Below, piece after piece: positions 8,977-17,467 of a stretch of DNA of 32,476 nucleotides. The position numbers and the translations under genes are program-made. Below the pieces are notes generated by a model. That model did not search any database. It was not told the origin of the DNA and saw nothing but the letters and a program-made list of their open reading frames with translations. The stretch comes from Candidatus Aerophobota bacterium (GTDB lineage Bacteria > Aerophobota > Aerophobia > Aerophobales > AE-B3A): NCBI GenBank assembly GCA_030602545.1, contig JAUVZN010000003.1:1-32476 (forward strand), given 5' to 3'. Each line of letters opens with the position of its first letter. Positions within the stretch are counted from its first letter, which is position 1.

Positions 8977-10326
8977 GTGATGATGGTGAGGAAACTAAGC
9001 AAGGAGGAGCTTCTAGCCAAAGCTGAAGAGCCAAAAAAGTACGCTATGAAGTACCATCCCTTCTATCGTGGGAAAATCGGGGTGGAGCTTAAAGCTCCGG
9101 TAAGAGATTATAATGATTTTGCTATCTGGTACACTCCTGGCGTGGCTGAACCCTGTAAGGCCATCCATCAAGATACTTCAACTGTTTTTGAGTACACCAA
9201 TCGGGCAAATTTTGTGGCCATAGTTACTGATGGCACCAGAGTACTTGGTCTGGGTGATATTGGTCCAGAGGCTGCCCTACCGGTAATGGAGGGAAAGGGT
9301 ATGCTTTTTAAGTATCTGGGGGGTGTGGATGCTTTTCCCATATGCCTCGATACCAAAGATCCTGATGAGATAATCAGAGCCGTAAAATGGCTGGCTCCCA
9401 CCTTTGGGGGGATAAACCTGGAGGATATCGCCAAGCCCAAGTGTTTTTATATCCTGGATCAACTAGGAAAAGATCTGGATATTCCCGTGTGGCACGATGA
9501 TCAGCAGGGCACAGCCCTGGTTAATCTGGCGGGTTTAATGAGTGCTTTGAAGGTGGTGGGAAAGAGAATTGATGATATCTCCATAGCCTTTATAGGGGCA
9601 GGAGCGGCTAACATTAACTGCGTCAAATACATCATTCTGGCTGGAGCCGATCCAGATCGAATGATTATGGTGGACAGCAAGGGTATCCTCAATCCAGAAA
9701 GGACCGAACTCAAGGAAACCGAACCAACCAAGTGGGCACTTTGTGAGAAGACAAACAAAGAGGAGAGACGCGGCGGAATAAAGGAAGCTGTGAAGGGAGC
9801 CGATGTCTGCATCGCTCTTTCTCACTCAGGGCCGGGGGTCATTGAAAAAGAGTGGGTGGCTGACATGGCTGATGAGGCTATTCTTTTTGCCTGCGCCAAT
9901 CCTATCCCTGAGATATGGCCCTGGGAAGCAAGGGAGGCCGGAGTCAGGATTGTGGCTACCGGTCGTTCTGATTTCCCCAACCAGGTAAACAATTCTTTAG
10001 GTTTTCCCGCGGTTTTCAGAGGAGCTCTGGATGTAGGTGCTAAGATGATAACGGACGAGATGTGTATCACTGCCTCTCAGGCTATATCCGGGTATGCGGA
10101 AAAGAAAGGTCTTTCTGATGAATACATAATCCCTACTATGGGCGAGACAGAAATGTTTGTTGAGGAAGCGGTGGCGGTAGGATTGAAAGCCATAGAGCAG
10201 GGAGTGGCCAGAATGAAAAAGAGTGCTGAAGAGCTCAGAGAAAGCGCTTCCTCAGCCATAAAGATGGCTCAGGAAACGGTGAGGCTGCGGATGGATAAGG
10301 GGTTTATCCAGCCTCCTCCAAAGTAA
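8977..10326 (+). CDS. NAD(P)-dependent malic enzyme (oxaloacetate-decarboxylating)
   Basis: 449 aa; YTPGVAEPC, VTDGTRVLGLGDIGPEAALPVMEGK, VWHDDQQGTALV, FIGAGAANINCVKYI, FACANPIPEIWPWEA. Confidence 0.96.
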   Translation: MMMVRKLSKEELLAKAEEPKKYAMKYHPFYRGKIGVELKAPVRDYNDFAIWYTPGVAEPCKAIHQDTSTVFEYTNRANFVAIVTDGTRVLGLGDIGPEAALPVMEGKGMLFKYLGGVDAFPICLDTKDPDEIIRAVKWLAPTFGGINLEDIAKPKCFYILDQLGKDLDIPVWHDDQQGTALVNLAGLMSALKVVGKRIDDISIAFIGAGAANINCVKYIILAGADPDRMIMVDSKGILNPERTELKETEPTKWALCEKTNKEERRGGIKEAVKGADVCIALSHSGPGVIEKEWVADMADEAILFACANPIPEIWPWEAREAGVRIVATGRSDFPNQVNNSLGFPAVFRGALDVGAKMITDEMCITASQAISGYAEKKGLSDEYIIPTMGETEMFVEEAVAVGLKAIEQGVARMKKSAEELRESASSAIKMAQETVRLRMDKGFIQPPPK

Positions 10327-10371
10327 ACCCTCAAGGTGAGAGTCCCGGAACTATAGGACAAGGAGCCATAA

Positions 10372-11217
10372 ATGAAACAAATTCATGTGGACAGCATTAT
10401 AGAGGTGGTTCGAAATATTTGTCAGGAGGCTAATTTCTATTTAGGGGATGATGTTCAGAGGGCCCTTGAAGAGTCCCTTAAGATAGAGGAATCACCCACG
10501 GGAAAGACCATCATAGAGCAAATTCTGGAAAATGCTGAGATTGCCCGCAAACACCGCGTCCCCATGTGTCAGGATACCGGCGCAGCCGTTTTTTTCGTGG
10601 AGCTAGGGCAGGAGGCTCAAGTAGTAGGGGGAGATTTTACTGAAGCTATAAATGAAGGAGTGCGTCAGGGATACAGGGAAGGGTATCTGCGTAAATCTAT
10701 GGTCAATGATCCCCTCATGGATCGAAAAAACACTCAGGACAATACTCCTGCCATTATTCATACCCGGGTAGTTCCTGGCGACAAATTAAAGATAACCTTT
10801 GCTCCCAAGGGTGGTGGGTCGGAGAATATGAGCGTTGTCAGGATGATGAAGCCTGCTGATGGGGTTGAGGGAGTAAGGGATTTTGTGGTGGACTGGGTAA
10901 AAAGATCTGGAGGAAATCCCTGCCCCCCTATTATTGTGGGAGTGGGCATTGGTGGAACTTTTGAGAAATGTGCTGAGCTTGCTAAAATATCCCTCCTCAG
11001 GGAGTTGGGCAGGCTTAATGCGGATCCTCGCTTTGCCTCTCTGGAGAAGCAGCTCAAAGAGGAGATAAATGATTTGGGGATTGGACCCATGGGATTGGGA
11101 GGAAGAGTAACTGCTCTGGCTGTTCACATAGAAACCCATCCCTGTCATATTGCTTCTCTTCCGGTAGCGGTGAATATTCAGTGCCATGCAGCAAGACATA
11201 AGAGCGTCACTCTTTAA
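10372..11217 (+). CDS. Fumarate hydratase class I, alpha (N-terminal) subunit
   Basis: 281 aa; PMCQDTGAAVFFVELG, KGGGSENMSVVRMMKPADG, VGVGIGGTFEKCAELAK, MGLGGRVTALAVHIETHPCHIASLPVAVN. Confidence 0.95.
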   Translation: MKQIHVDSIIEVVRNICQEANFYLGDDVQRALEESLKIEESPTGKTIIEQILENAEIARKHRVPMCQDTGAAVFFVELGQEAQVVGGDFTEAINEGVRQGYREGYLRKSMVNDPLMDRKNTQDNTPAIIHTRVVPGDKLKITFAPKGGGSENMSVVRMMKPADGVEGVRDFVVDWVKRSGGNPCPPIIVGVGIGGTFEKCAELAKISLLRELGRLNADPRFASLEKQLKEEINDLGIGPMGLGGRVTALAVHIETHPCHIASLPVAVNIQCHAARHKSVTL

Positions 11218-11262
11218 GTATATCAAAAAGTGAGGGGGATTCAGAGCAAAGGAGGTTCATTC

Positions 11263-11823
11263 ATGTCAAGGAAAGTTAGACTAAACACTCCCCTGAAGGA
11301 AGAAAAGGTAACCAGTCTCAGAGCTGGTGATGAAGTTCTTCTTAACGGCACCATTTATACGGGTAGAGACGCTGCCCACCAGAGACTGCTTGATTTATTG
11401 GAAAAGGGGAAGGAGCTACCCTTTGATGTAAAAGGACAAATCATCTACTATGTGGGTCCCTCTCCTGCCAAGCCCGGCACTCCTATAGGTTCCTGTGGTC
11501 CTACTACCAGCTATCGGATGGATTCTTACGCTCCTGCTTTGATGAAAATTGGACTCAAGGGAATGATTGGTAAAGGCCCTCGGGGGAAAGAAGTCGTAGA
11601 GGCCATGAAGAGATACAAGGCGGTTTATTTTGCTGCGGTGGGAGGTGCAGCCGCCCTTATAGCCAGATCGGTTAAGTCTTCCCGGATTGTAGCCTATGAA
11701 AATCTGGGAACGGAGGCTATCAGGGAGCTTGAAGTTGAGGATTTTCCGGTAATTGTGGCCAATGATGTCCTGGGAAACGACCTCTATGAGGAGGGAATAA
11801 GGAAATACAGTCGGAGGAAATAG
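11263..11823 (+). CDS. Fumarate hydratase class I, beta (C-terminal) subunit
   Basis: GPSPAKPGTPIGSCGPTTSYRMDSYAPALMKIGLKGMIGKGPRGKEV. Start placed at ATG 11263 after AAAGGAGG. Confidence 0.95.
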   Translation: MSRKVRLNTPLKEEKVTSLRAGDEVLLNGTIYTGRDAAHQRLLDLLEKGKELPFDVKGQIIYYVGPSPAKPGTPIGSCGPTTSYRMDSYAPALMKIGLKGMIGKGPRGKEVVEAMKRYKAVYFAAVGGAAALIARSVKSSRIVAYENLGTEAIRELEVEDFPVIVANDVLGNDLYEEGIRKYSRRK

Positions 11824-11838
11824 TAAAAGGAGGTAGAA

Positions 11839-12267
11839 ATGGCCAAGGTGGAAGAATATGATATGCCTGATGAGCTTTACTACCACAAGGAGTTTATGTG
11901 GGTAAGGGTAGAAGGTGAGGAGGCAGTGGTTGGTTTAAATGATTTCTCCCAGAAGCTAGCCGGTGAGATAAGTTATATTGAAATGCCTGAAGAGGGAGAT
12001 GAGGTCAAGCAGGACGAAGCCATAGGCTCTTATGAAACGGGCAAGTGGTTGGGTAAACTCTATGCACCTGTCTCCGGAGAGGTAACGGCTATGAATGAAG
12101 AAGTTGAGGATGAGCCAACTCTGGTAAATAAGGATCCTTATGGAGAAGGGTGGCTTTTTAAAATAAAGATGGGTGACCCTGCCCAGCTCGATAATTTAAT
12201 GAAGGGAGAAGAAGCGATTGAGTGGTTAAGAGGAGAAATAGCCAAACACGCCAAGGAAAAAAAATAA
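11839..12267 (+). CDS. gcvH: Glycine-cleavage H-protein-like lipoyl carrier protein
   Basis: 142 aa; lipoyl motif GSYETGKWLGKLYAPVSGEVTAMNEEVEDEP. The lysine codon at 12043-12045 aligns with the lipoylated K of canonical ESVKAASDVYAPVSGE. RBS AAAGGAGG. Confidence 0.93.
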   Translation: MAKVEEYDMPDELYYHKEFMWVRVEGEEAVVGLNDFSQKLAGEISYIEMPEEGDEVKQDEAIGSYETGKWLGKLYAPVSGEVTAMNEEVEDEPTLVNKDPYGEGWLFKIKMGDPAQLDNLMKGEEAIEWLRGEIAKHAKEKK

Positions 12268-13316
12268 TGTATGTATTTAATCTGGATAAACTTTCTGGGC
12301 AGCAATCTATGCTTATCTTCCATCTTCTTGCACGAATGGGTGTAGAAGCTTTAGTATTAGTTTCTCCAAAAATTCCTCTGGCAAGTATAGGATATTTCCA
12401 GAATGCTGAGGAAGAAATGGATCTCCGATTTTGCAAAAAGACGAATATTCCTGTAATGAGGCGAGAGGTGGGAGGAGGGGCTACATATTTAGATGAAAAT
12501 CAGATATTTCATCAAGTAATCATAAAGAGAGATAATCCCATATTTTCCCGAAACATAAGTGAAAATTATGAGAGATTTTCTCTTCCAGTAATAGAGACTT
12601 ACAGAGAATTTGGAATTGAGACAGGTTTTCATCCTGTAAACGATATTCTTACTAAAGAGGGAAGAAAGATTGATGGTGAAGGAAGTGGAGATATTGGAGA
12701 TTGCTTTGTTTGGGTGGGAGGAATTCTCTTAGATTTTGATTACCAAGTGATGAGCAGAGTATTAAAAGTCCCTGAGGAAAAATTTAGAGATAAGATATAT
12801 AAAAGCATGAAAGAGAATTTAACTACGATGAAGAAGGAGCTGGGGGAGATTCCTTCACGGGAAGAAATTAAATCTGTTTTAATTGAAAAATTTGAAAAGA
12901 TTTTTGGAAAGCTTGAGCCAGCGAATCTTACTTCCACAATGATTAGAGGAATGGAGAAGCTTGAAAAAGAGTTTACTTCCCCGGCTTTTCTTCTTAAGAA
13001 AACGCCGAGAATCTCCAAGGGTGTAAAAATAAGGGAAGGAGTAGAGGTTATTTACGGAATCCATAAGGCAAAAGGTGGATTGATAAGAGCTGCTCAGGAA
13101 GTAGAAAAAGAGATAATAAATGAGATTAGTCTCTCCGGTGATTTCACATTTTATCCAAAAGATTATCTTGAAGGATTGGAGGGAAAACTTAAAGGAAATG
13201 TTCGGGAAAAAAGTCTGTTAAACTCTAAAATAGAGGAATTCTATGATAAGGAGAAAGTTCAATCTCCCGGTGTTGAATCGGAAGACTTTTTAAAGGCAAT
13301 GAAAGTGGAGGAATAG
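12267..13316 (+). CDS. Lipoate--protein ligase family protein (LplA-like)
   Basis: From ATG 12267 (TAATG overlap with the H-protein stop): LDKLSGQQSMLIFHLLARMG, RREVGGGATYLDENQIFHQVI, NDILTKEGRKIDGEGSGDIGDCFVWVGGILLDFD, and an LplA C-terminal accessory-like region. Confidence 0.85.
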   Translation: MYVFNLDKLSGQQSMLIFHLLARMGVEALVLVSPKIPLASIGYFQNAEEEMDLRFCKKTNIPVMRREVGGGATYLDENQIFHQVIIKRDNPIFSRNISENYERFSLPVIETYREFGIETGFHPVNDILTKEGRKIDGEGSGDIGDCFVWVGGILLDFDYQVMSRVLKVPEEKFRDKIYKSMKENLTTMKKELGEIPSREEIKSVLIEKFEKIFGKLEPANLTSTMIRGMEKLEKEFTSPAFLLKKTPRISKGVKIREGVEVIYGIHKAKGGLIRAAQEVEKEIINEISLSGDFTFYPKDYLEGLEGKLKGNVREKSLLNSKIEEFYDKEKVQSPGVESEDFLKAMKVEE

Positions 13317-13318
13317 AA

Positions 13319-13726
13319 ATGAGGACGGAAATTTCTATTAAGAACACCAAAAGTAAGTTCTTAGGTAAGGTAGAAGAGTTGAGTGGAGAGAGCATTTACG
13401 CTTGTTATCAGTGCGGGAAATGTTCTGCAGGTTGTCCCAGTATATCAGAGATGGATATATCTCCCAGTGAGATCATCCGCCTGGTTCAACTAGGTGAGGA
13501 AAAAGAGGTTTTAAATTCTAAAACAATCTGGATTTGCGCTTCCTGTTTTACCTGTGTTACCCGTTGTCCTAAAGGGGTAGATTTAGCAAAAATTATGGAA
13601 TCTCTCAGGCAGATTAATCTGAGGAAAAATGTTGATTATGTTAGTCCTTTATCTATTCCCAAGGAGATACTTTCTCAAGTTCCTCAAATAGCTTTAGTTA
13701 GCAGTCTTCGTAAATTCAGTGCTTGA
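13319..13726 (+). CDS. hdrC: HdrC-like 4Fe-4S dicluster protein (copy 1)
   Basis: Two CX2CX2CX3C motifs: CYQCGKCSAGCPS and CASCFTCVTRCPKGVD. Followed by hdrB. Confidence 0.92.
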   Translation: MRTEISIKNTKSKFLGKVEELSGESIYACYQCGKCSAGCPSISEMDISPSEIIRLVQLGEEKEVLNSKTIWICASCFTCVTRCPKGVDLAKIMESLRQINLRKNVDYVSPLSIPKEILSQVPQIALVSSLRKFSA

Positions 13727-14636
13727 TAATATTATGAAAGAGGCAAAGGTGAAGATTTCTTATTTTCCAGGATGTACCCTAAAGACGATGGCAAAAGATT
13801 TTGAAGATTCAGCCTTAGCTTCTGCATCTTGTTTAGGTATAGAGCTGGTGGAACTTCCTCGATGGAACTGTTGTGGAACAGTCTATTCTTTAACTTCTGA
13901 TGACTTAATCCATCAAGTGGCTCCTATTCGTAATCTTATTCGGGTTAAAGAACAGGAAGATAACCGGGTGGTGACTCTCTGTTCTATGTGTTATCATACT
14001 TTAAAGAGAGCAAATAAATTAGTAAGAGAAGATAGAGAGAAACTGGATAAGCTTAATAATCTTATGTACAGAGAAGATGTGAAATATGATGGAGAAATTG
14101 AAGTTTTACATCTTTTGGAGATTTTAAAAAATGAGGTAAGTTTTAATCAGATTGCCAAGAAGGTAAAGATACCTCTTAAAGAACTAAAGGTAGCTCCTTA
14201 TTATGGTTGCCTGCTCCTGCGCCCTCCAGAGATAGGGTTAGATGATGCTGAAAATCCCACTATTTTAAAGGATTTTCTGGAATCTATTGGGGCAGAAGTG
14301 ATTGATTATCCCTATCAAACAGAATGTTGTGCTTCCTATCATACTGTGGTAAATGTAGATTTGGTTGTTGAACGGGCTCACGATATTTTGAGCTCAGCTA
14401 TTAATCAGGGAGCAGAAGCAATTGTTTTAAGTTGTCCCTTATGCGGATTTAATTTGGATAATCGACAAAAAGAGATAAAAGAGAAGTTTTCAGACTTTAA
14501 AGGTATACCGGTATTCTATTTTACTCAACTTTTGGCTCTTTCTTTAGGGCTTGATGAGAAGGTTTGTGGATTTGAATTGAATTTTGTGGACCCTCGCCAT
14601 TTGTTAAAAAGTAAACATTTAACAGGTAGAGTATAA
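13719..14636 (+). CDS. hdrB: HdrB-like heterodisulfide reductase subunit B (copy 1)
   Basis: Two CCG-type domains: YFPGCTLK...WNCCGTVY...CSMCYHTL and YYGCLLLRP...TECCASYH...CPLCGFNL. Confidence 0.93.
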   Translation: MLDNIMKEAKVKISYFPGCTLKTMAKDFEDSALASASCLGIELVELPRWNCCGTVYSLTSDDLIHQVAPIRNLIRVKEQEDNRVVTLCSMCYHTLKRANKLVREDREKLDKLNNLMYREDVKYDGEIEVLHLLEILKNEVSFNQIAKKVKIPLKELKVAPYYGCLLLRPPEIGLDDAENPTILKDFLESIGAEVIDYPYQTECCASYHTVVNVDLVVERAHDILSSAINQGAEAIVLSCPLCGFNLDNRQKEIKEKFSDFKGIPVFYFTQLLALSLGLDEKVCGFELNFVDPRHLLKSKHLTGRV

Positions 14637-14637
14637 A

Positions 14638-16593
14638 ATGAGTAGAATAGGTGTTTTTGTTTGTCACTGTGGTTTAAATATTGCAGGTACAGTAGATGTA
14701 GAAAAAGCAGCCAGGCTTATGAGTAATTACCCGGGTGTTATATATGCTAGTGATTATGTATATATGTGTTCCGATCCCGGTCAAGATATGATAAAAGAGG
14801 TGGTCAAAGAGAAAAAGCTTGATGGTATAGTGGTAGCTGCTTGCTCACCCACAATGCACGAGATCACCTTTCGTAATACAGTAGCTTCCATAGGACTAAA
14901 TCCTTATAGATGTGAGATTGCCAATATAAGAGAACAATGTAGCTGGGTGCACCAAGATAATAAAGAGATAGCTACGGAAAAAGCAGTACAGATTATTGAG
15001 GCTACTGTAGAAAAATTGAAGTTAGACAAATCTCTCGTTCCTCTAAGTATTCCCATTACTAAAAAAGCCCTGGTCATCGGAGGAGGAATAGCTGGTATTC
15101 AAGCTTCTTTAGATATTGCTGATAGTGGATATGAGGTTGTTTTAGTAGAGAAGAATCAGTCGATTGGGGGACACATGCTTCAACTTTCAGAAACTTTTCC
15201 TACCCTCGATTGCCCTCAATGTATTGCTACTCCAAGGATGGTCCAGGTAGGTCAGCATCCAAAGATAAAACTTCTTGCCTATTCGGAGGTGGAAGAAGTC
15301 TCCGGTTATGTGGGGAATTTCAAAGTAAAAATTAGGAGAAAAGTTTCTTTTGTTGATTGGGATAAATGCACGGGTTGCGGTCTCTGTATAGAAAAATGTC
15401 CGGTAAAGGTTCTTTCGGAATTTGATGAGTTTTTAGCTAAAAGGAAAGCTATTTACACTCTATTTCCCCAGGCTGTTCCTAATAAACCTGTGATTGATAG
15501 TAATAATTGCCTTTATTTCACTAAAGGAAAATGTAGGGCCTGTGAGAAGAATTGCTCAGTAAAAGCTATCAATTTTGAACAAAAAGACTCTTTCATTGAA
15601 GAGGATGTAGGGGCAATCATTGTAGCCACGGGTTATGATCTTATGGATAAAGCAGAAATTGGTGAATATGGATATGGAAAATATGAGGATGTGATAGATG
15701 GTTTACAGGCAGAAAGAGTCCTTGCTCCTGCTGGTCCTACCAATGGTATACCTTATAGACCCTCCGATGGTAAGATTCCTAAAGAAGTGGTGTTTATTCA
15801 ATGTGTAGGTTCACGAGACCCGGAGCATTATTATCCATATTGTTCAAAGGTATGTTGTATGTATACTATTAAACAGGCTATGCTTTATAAACACGCTGTT
15901 CCTGATGGTCAGGCTTATGTATTTTATATGGATATTCGGTGCAACGGAAAGGGATATGAGGAATTTCTTCAGAGAGGAATAGAAGAAGACAGGATTCTTT
16001 ATATAAGAGGTAGGGTTTCCAAAGTATTTAAGGATGGAGATAAAATCGAAGTTTGGGGAGCGGATACACTTACGGGAAGGAAGATTGAAATTTCGGCGGA
16101 TATGGTTGTTCTGGCTATGGCTATGGTTCCCAGCCAAGGGGTAAAGAAATTAGCTGAGAAATTGAGACTGGCTACAGATGAGTATGGTTTCTTAACAGAA
16201 GCTCATCCTAAGCTTCGTCCGGTTGAAAGTCTTACTGCCGGCTGTTTTCTTGCTGGAGCTGCTCAGGCACCAAAAGATATTCCTGAAGCTGTGGCTCAGG
16301 CATCCGGGGCGGCAAGTAAGGTGCTCAGTCTTTTTTCTCAAGATGTATTTTACCACGAGCCGATTATAGGCAGTGTTGATGAGGAAGTCTGTGTAGGATG
16401 TGGCAACTGTGTAAATATTTGTGCTTATGATGCCGTTGAACTTGATTTAGTAACCAAGGTAGCCAAGGTTAATCCAGCTCTTTGTGAAGGGTGCGGTGCC
16501 TGTAGTGCTGCCTGTCCTTCGGGAGCAATGCAACAGAACAATTTTGGCAAAAGGCAGATATTTGAAATGGTAGATGCTTTTACTAAAGGTTAA
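14638..16593 (+). CDS. hdrA: HdrA-like FAD/Fe-S subunit (copy 1)
   Basis: 651 aa; IGVFVCHCGLNIAGTVDV, VVAACSPTMHE, FAD site VIGGGIAGIQASLDIADSGYEVVLVEK, FIQCVGSRD, and C-terminal ferredoxin motifs CVGCGNCVNICAY and CEGCGACSAACPSGAMQ. Confidence 0.95.
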   Translation: MSRIGVFVCHCGLNIAGTVDVEKAARLMSNYPGVIYASDYVYMCSDPGQDMIKEVVKEKKLDGIVVAACSPTMHEITFRNTVASIGLNPYRCEIANIREQCSWVHQDNKEIATEKAVQIIEATVEKLKLDKSLVPLSIPITKKALVIGGGIAGIQASLDIADSGYEVVLVEKNQSIGGHMLQLSETFPTLDCPQCIATPRMVQVGQHPKIKLLAYSEVEEVSGYVGNFKVKIRRKVSFVDWDKCTGCGLCIEKCPVKVLSEFDEFLAKRKAIYTLFPQAVPNKPVIDSNNCLYFTKGKCRACEKNCSVKAINFEQKDSFIEEDVGAIIVATGYDLMDKAEIGEYGYGKYEDVIDGLQAERVLAPAGPTNGIPYRPSDGKIPKEVVFIQCVGSRDPEHYYPYCSKVCCMYTIKQAMLYKHAVPDGQAYVFYMDIRCNGKGYEEFLQRGIEEDRILYIRGRVSKVFKDGDKIEVWGADTLTGRKIEISADMVVLAMAMVPSQGVKKLAEKLRLATDEYGFLTEAHPKLRPVESLTAGCFLAGAAQAPKDIPEAVAQASGAASKVLSLFSQDVFYHEPIIGSVDEEVCVGCGNCVNICAYDAVELDLVTKVAKVNPALCEGCGACSAACPSGAMQQNNFGKRQIFEMVDAFTKG

Positions 16594-16691
16594 TAAAAAG
16601 TTATCTTTGCTTTAAAACAGATAAATTATCCAAATTTAGATTTTCATGTTATCTTTATGATAAAATTTAATCATAGCCAGTAGGGGGAGAT

Positions 16692-17453
16692 ATGAAGAAA
16701 GAAAAGAGTATTATGGAAAAAATTGCTGAGGCAAATAAGACAGTTACCAAAGGGGTGGATGAGAAAGAGGTAAAACACTGGGTAACAATTTACATAATGG
16801 GAAAACCATGCAGGGTTCCAGCGGCTCTGACAATTATGCAGGCTATGGAGTATGCCGGGTATAAATTTATCAGGTCTTGCGGGTGCAGAGCAGGATTTTG
16901 TGGAGCTTGTTCCACTGTGTACAGAGAGAAAGGAGAATATAAACTCCAGACCGCTATGGCCTGTCAAACAAGAGTTGAGGATGGGATGTATCTGGTTCAA
17001 ATTCCATTTGCTCCAGCAGAAAAAGCTATTTATGATATTAATGAAGAAGAATATGATATATCCGTATTTTTCAAATATTACCCGGAAGTTGCCAGATGTG
17101 TCTCTTGTAATACTTGTACAAAATCATGCCCTCAGGATCTTGAAGTAATGGATTATGTTCAAGCAGCAATCAAAGGTGATTTTGCTCAAGTGGCTGAGGG
17201 CTCCTTTGAATGTATTCAATGTGGACTTTGTGCCATGAGGTGCCCTGCTGATATTGTGCAATATCATCTGGCTCAATTAGCAAGAAGAATGTATGGAAGA
17301 TATGGCTCTCTTGAAGAAAAAAATGTTAAAAAAAGGGTCGAGGAAATAAAAAAAGGTAAGTATGACAAGGAGTTTGATAGAGTTATGAGTCTTGGTGGCA
17401 CCGAGTTTAAGAATCTTTATACAGAACAACAAAGGACACGTGAAGTTTACTAA
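16692..17453 (+). CDS. Soluble fumarate reductase/succinate dehydrogenase-type iron-sulfur subunit (TfrB-like N-terminal part)
   Basis: [2Fe-2S] motif CGCRAGFCGAC...ACQ, then CVSCNTCTKSCPQ and CIQCGLCAMRCPA. No predicted membrane segment. Confidence 0.8.
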   Translation: MKKEKSIMEKIAEANKTVTKGVDEKEVKHWVTIYIMGKPCRVPAALTIMQAMEYAGYKFIRSCGCRAGFCGACSTVYREKGEYKLQTAMACQTRVEDGMYLVQIPFAPAEKAIYDINEEEYDISVFFKYYPEVARCVSCNTCTKSCPQDLEVMDYVQAAIKGDFAQVAEGSFECIQCGLCAMRCPADIVQYHLAQLARRMYGRYGSLEEKNVKKRVEEIKKGKYDKEFDRVMSLGGTEFKNLYTEQQRTREVY

Positions 17454-17467
17454 AAAGGAGGAAAGAT

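Noticed and set aside
11839-12267. Simple assignment to glycine cleavage metabolism
   Set aside because: Family match is GcvH, but no gcvP, gcvT or lpd is nearby and the context is Hdr/lipoate ligase. Kept as GcvH-like, with function left open.
16594-16691. A+T-rich gap with repeated GTTATCTTT and a TTATC-TTTAT-GATAA palindrome before the Tfr-like pair, possibly an internal promoter
   Set aside because: No convincing -35/-10 pair; motifs are short and expected by chance in such A+T-rich sequence.
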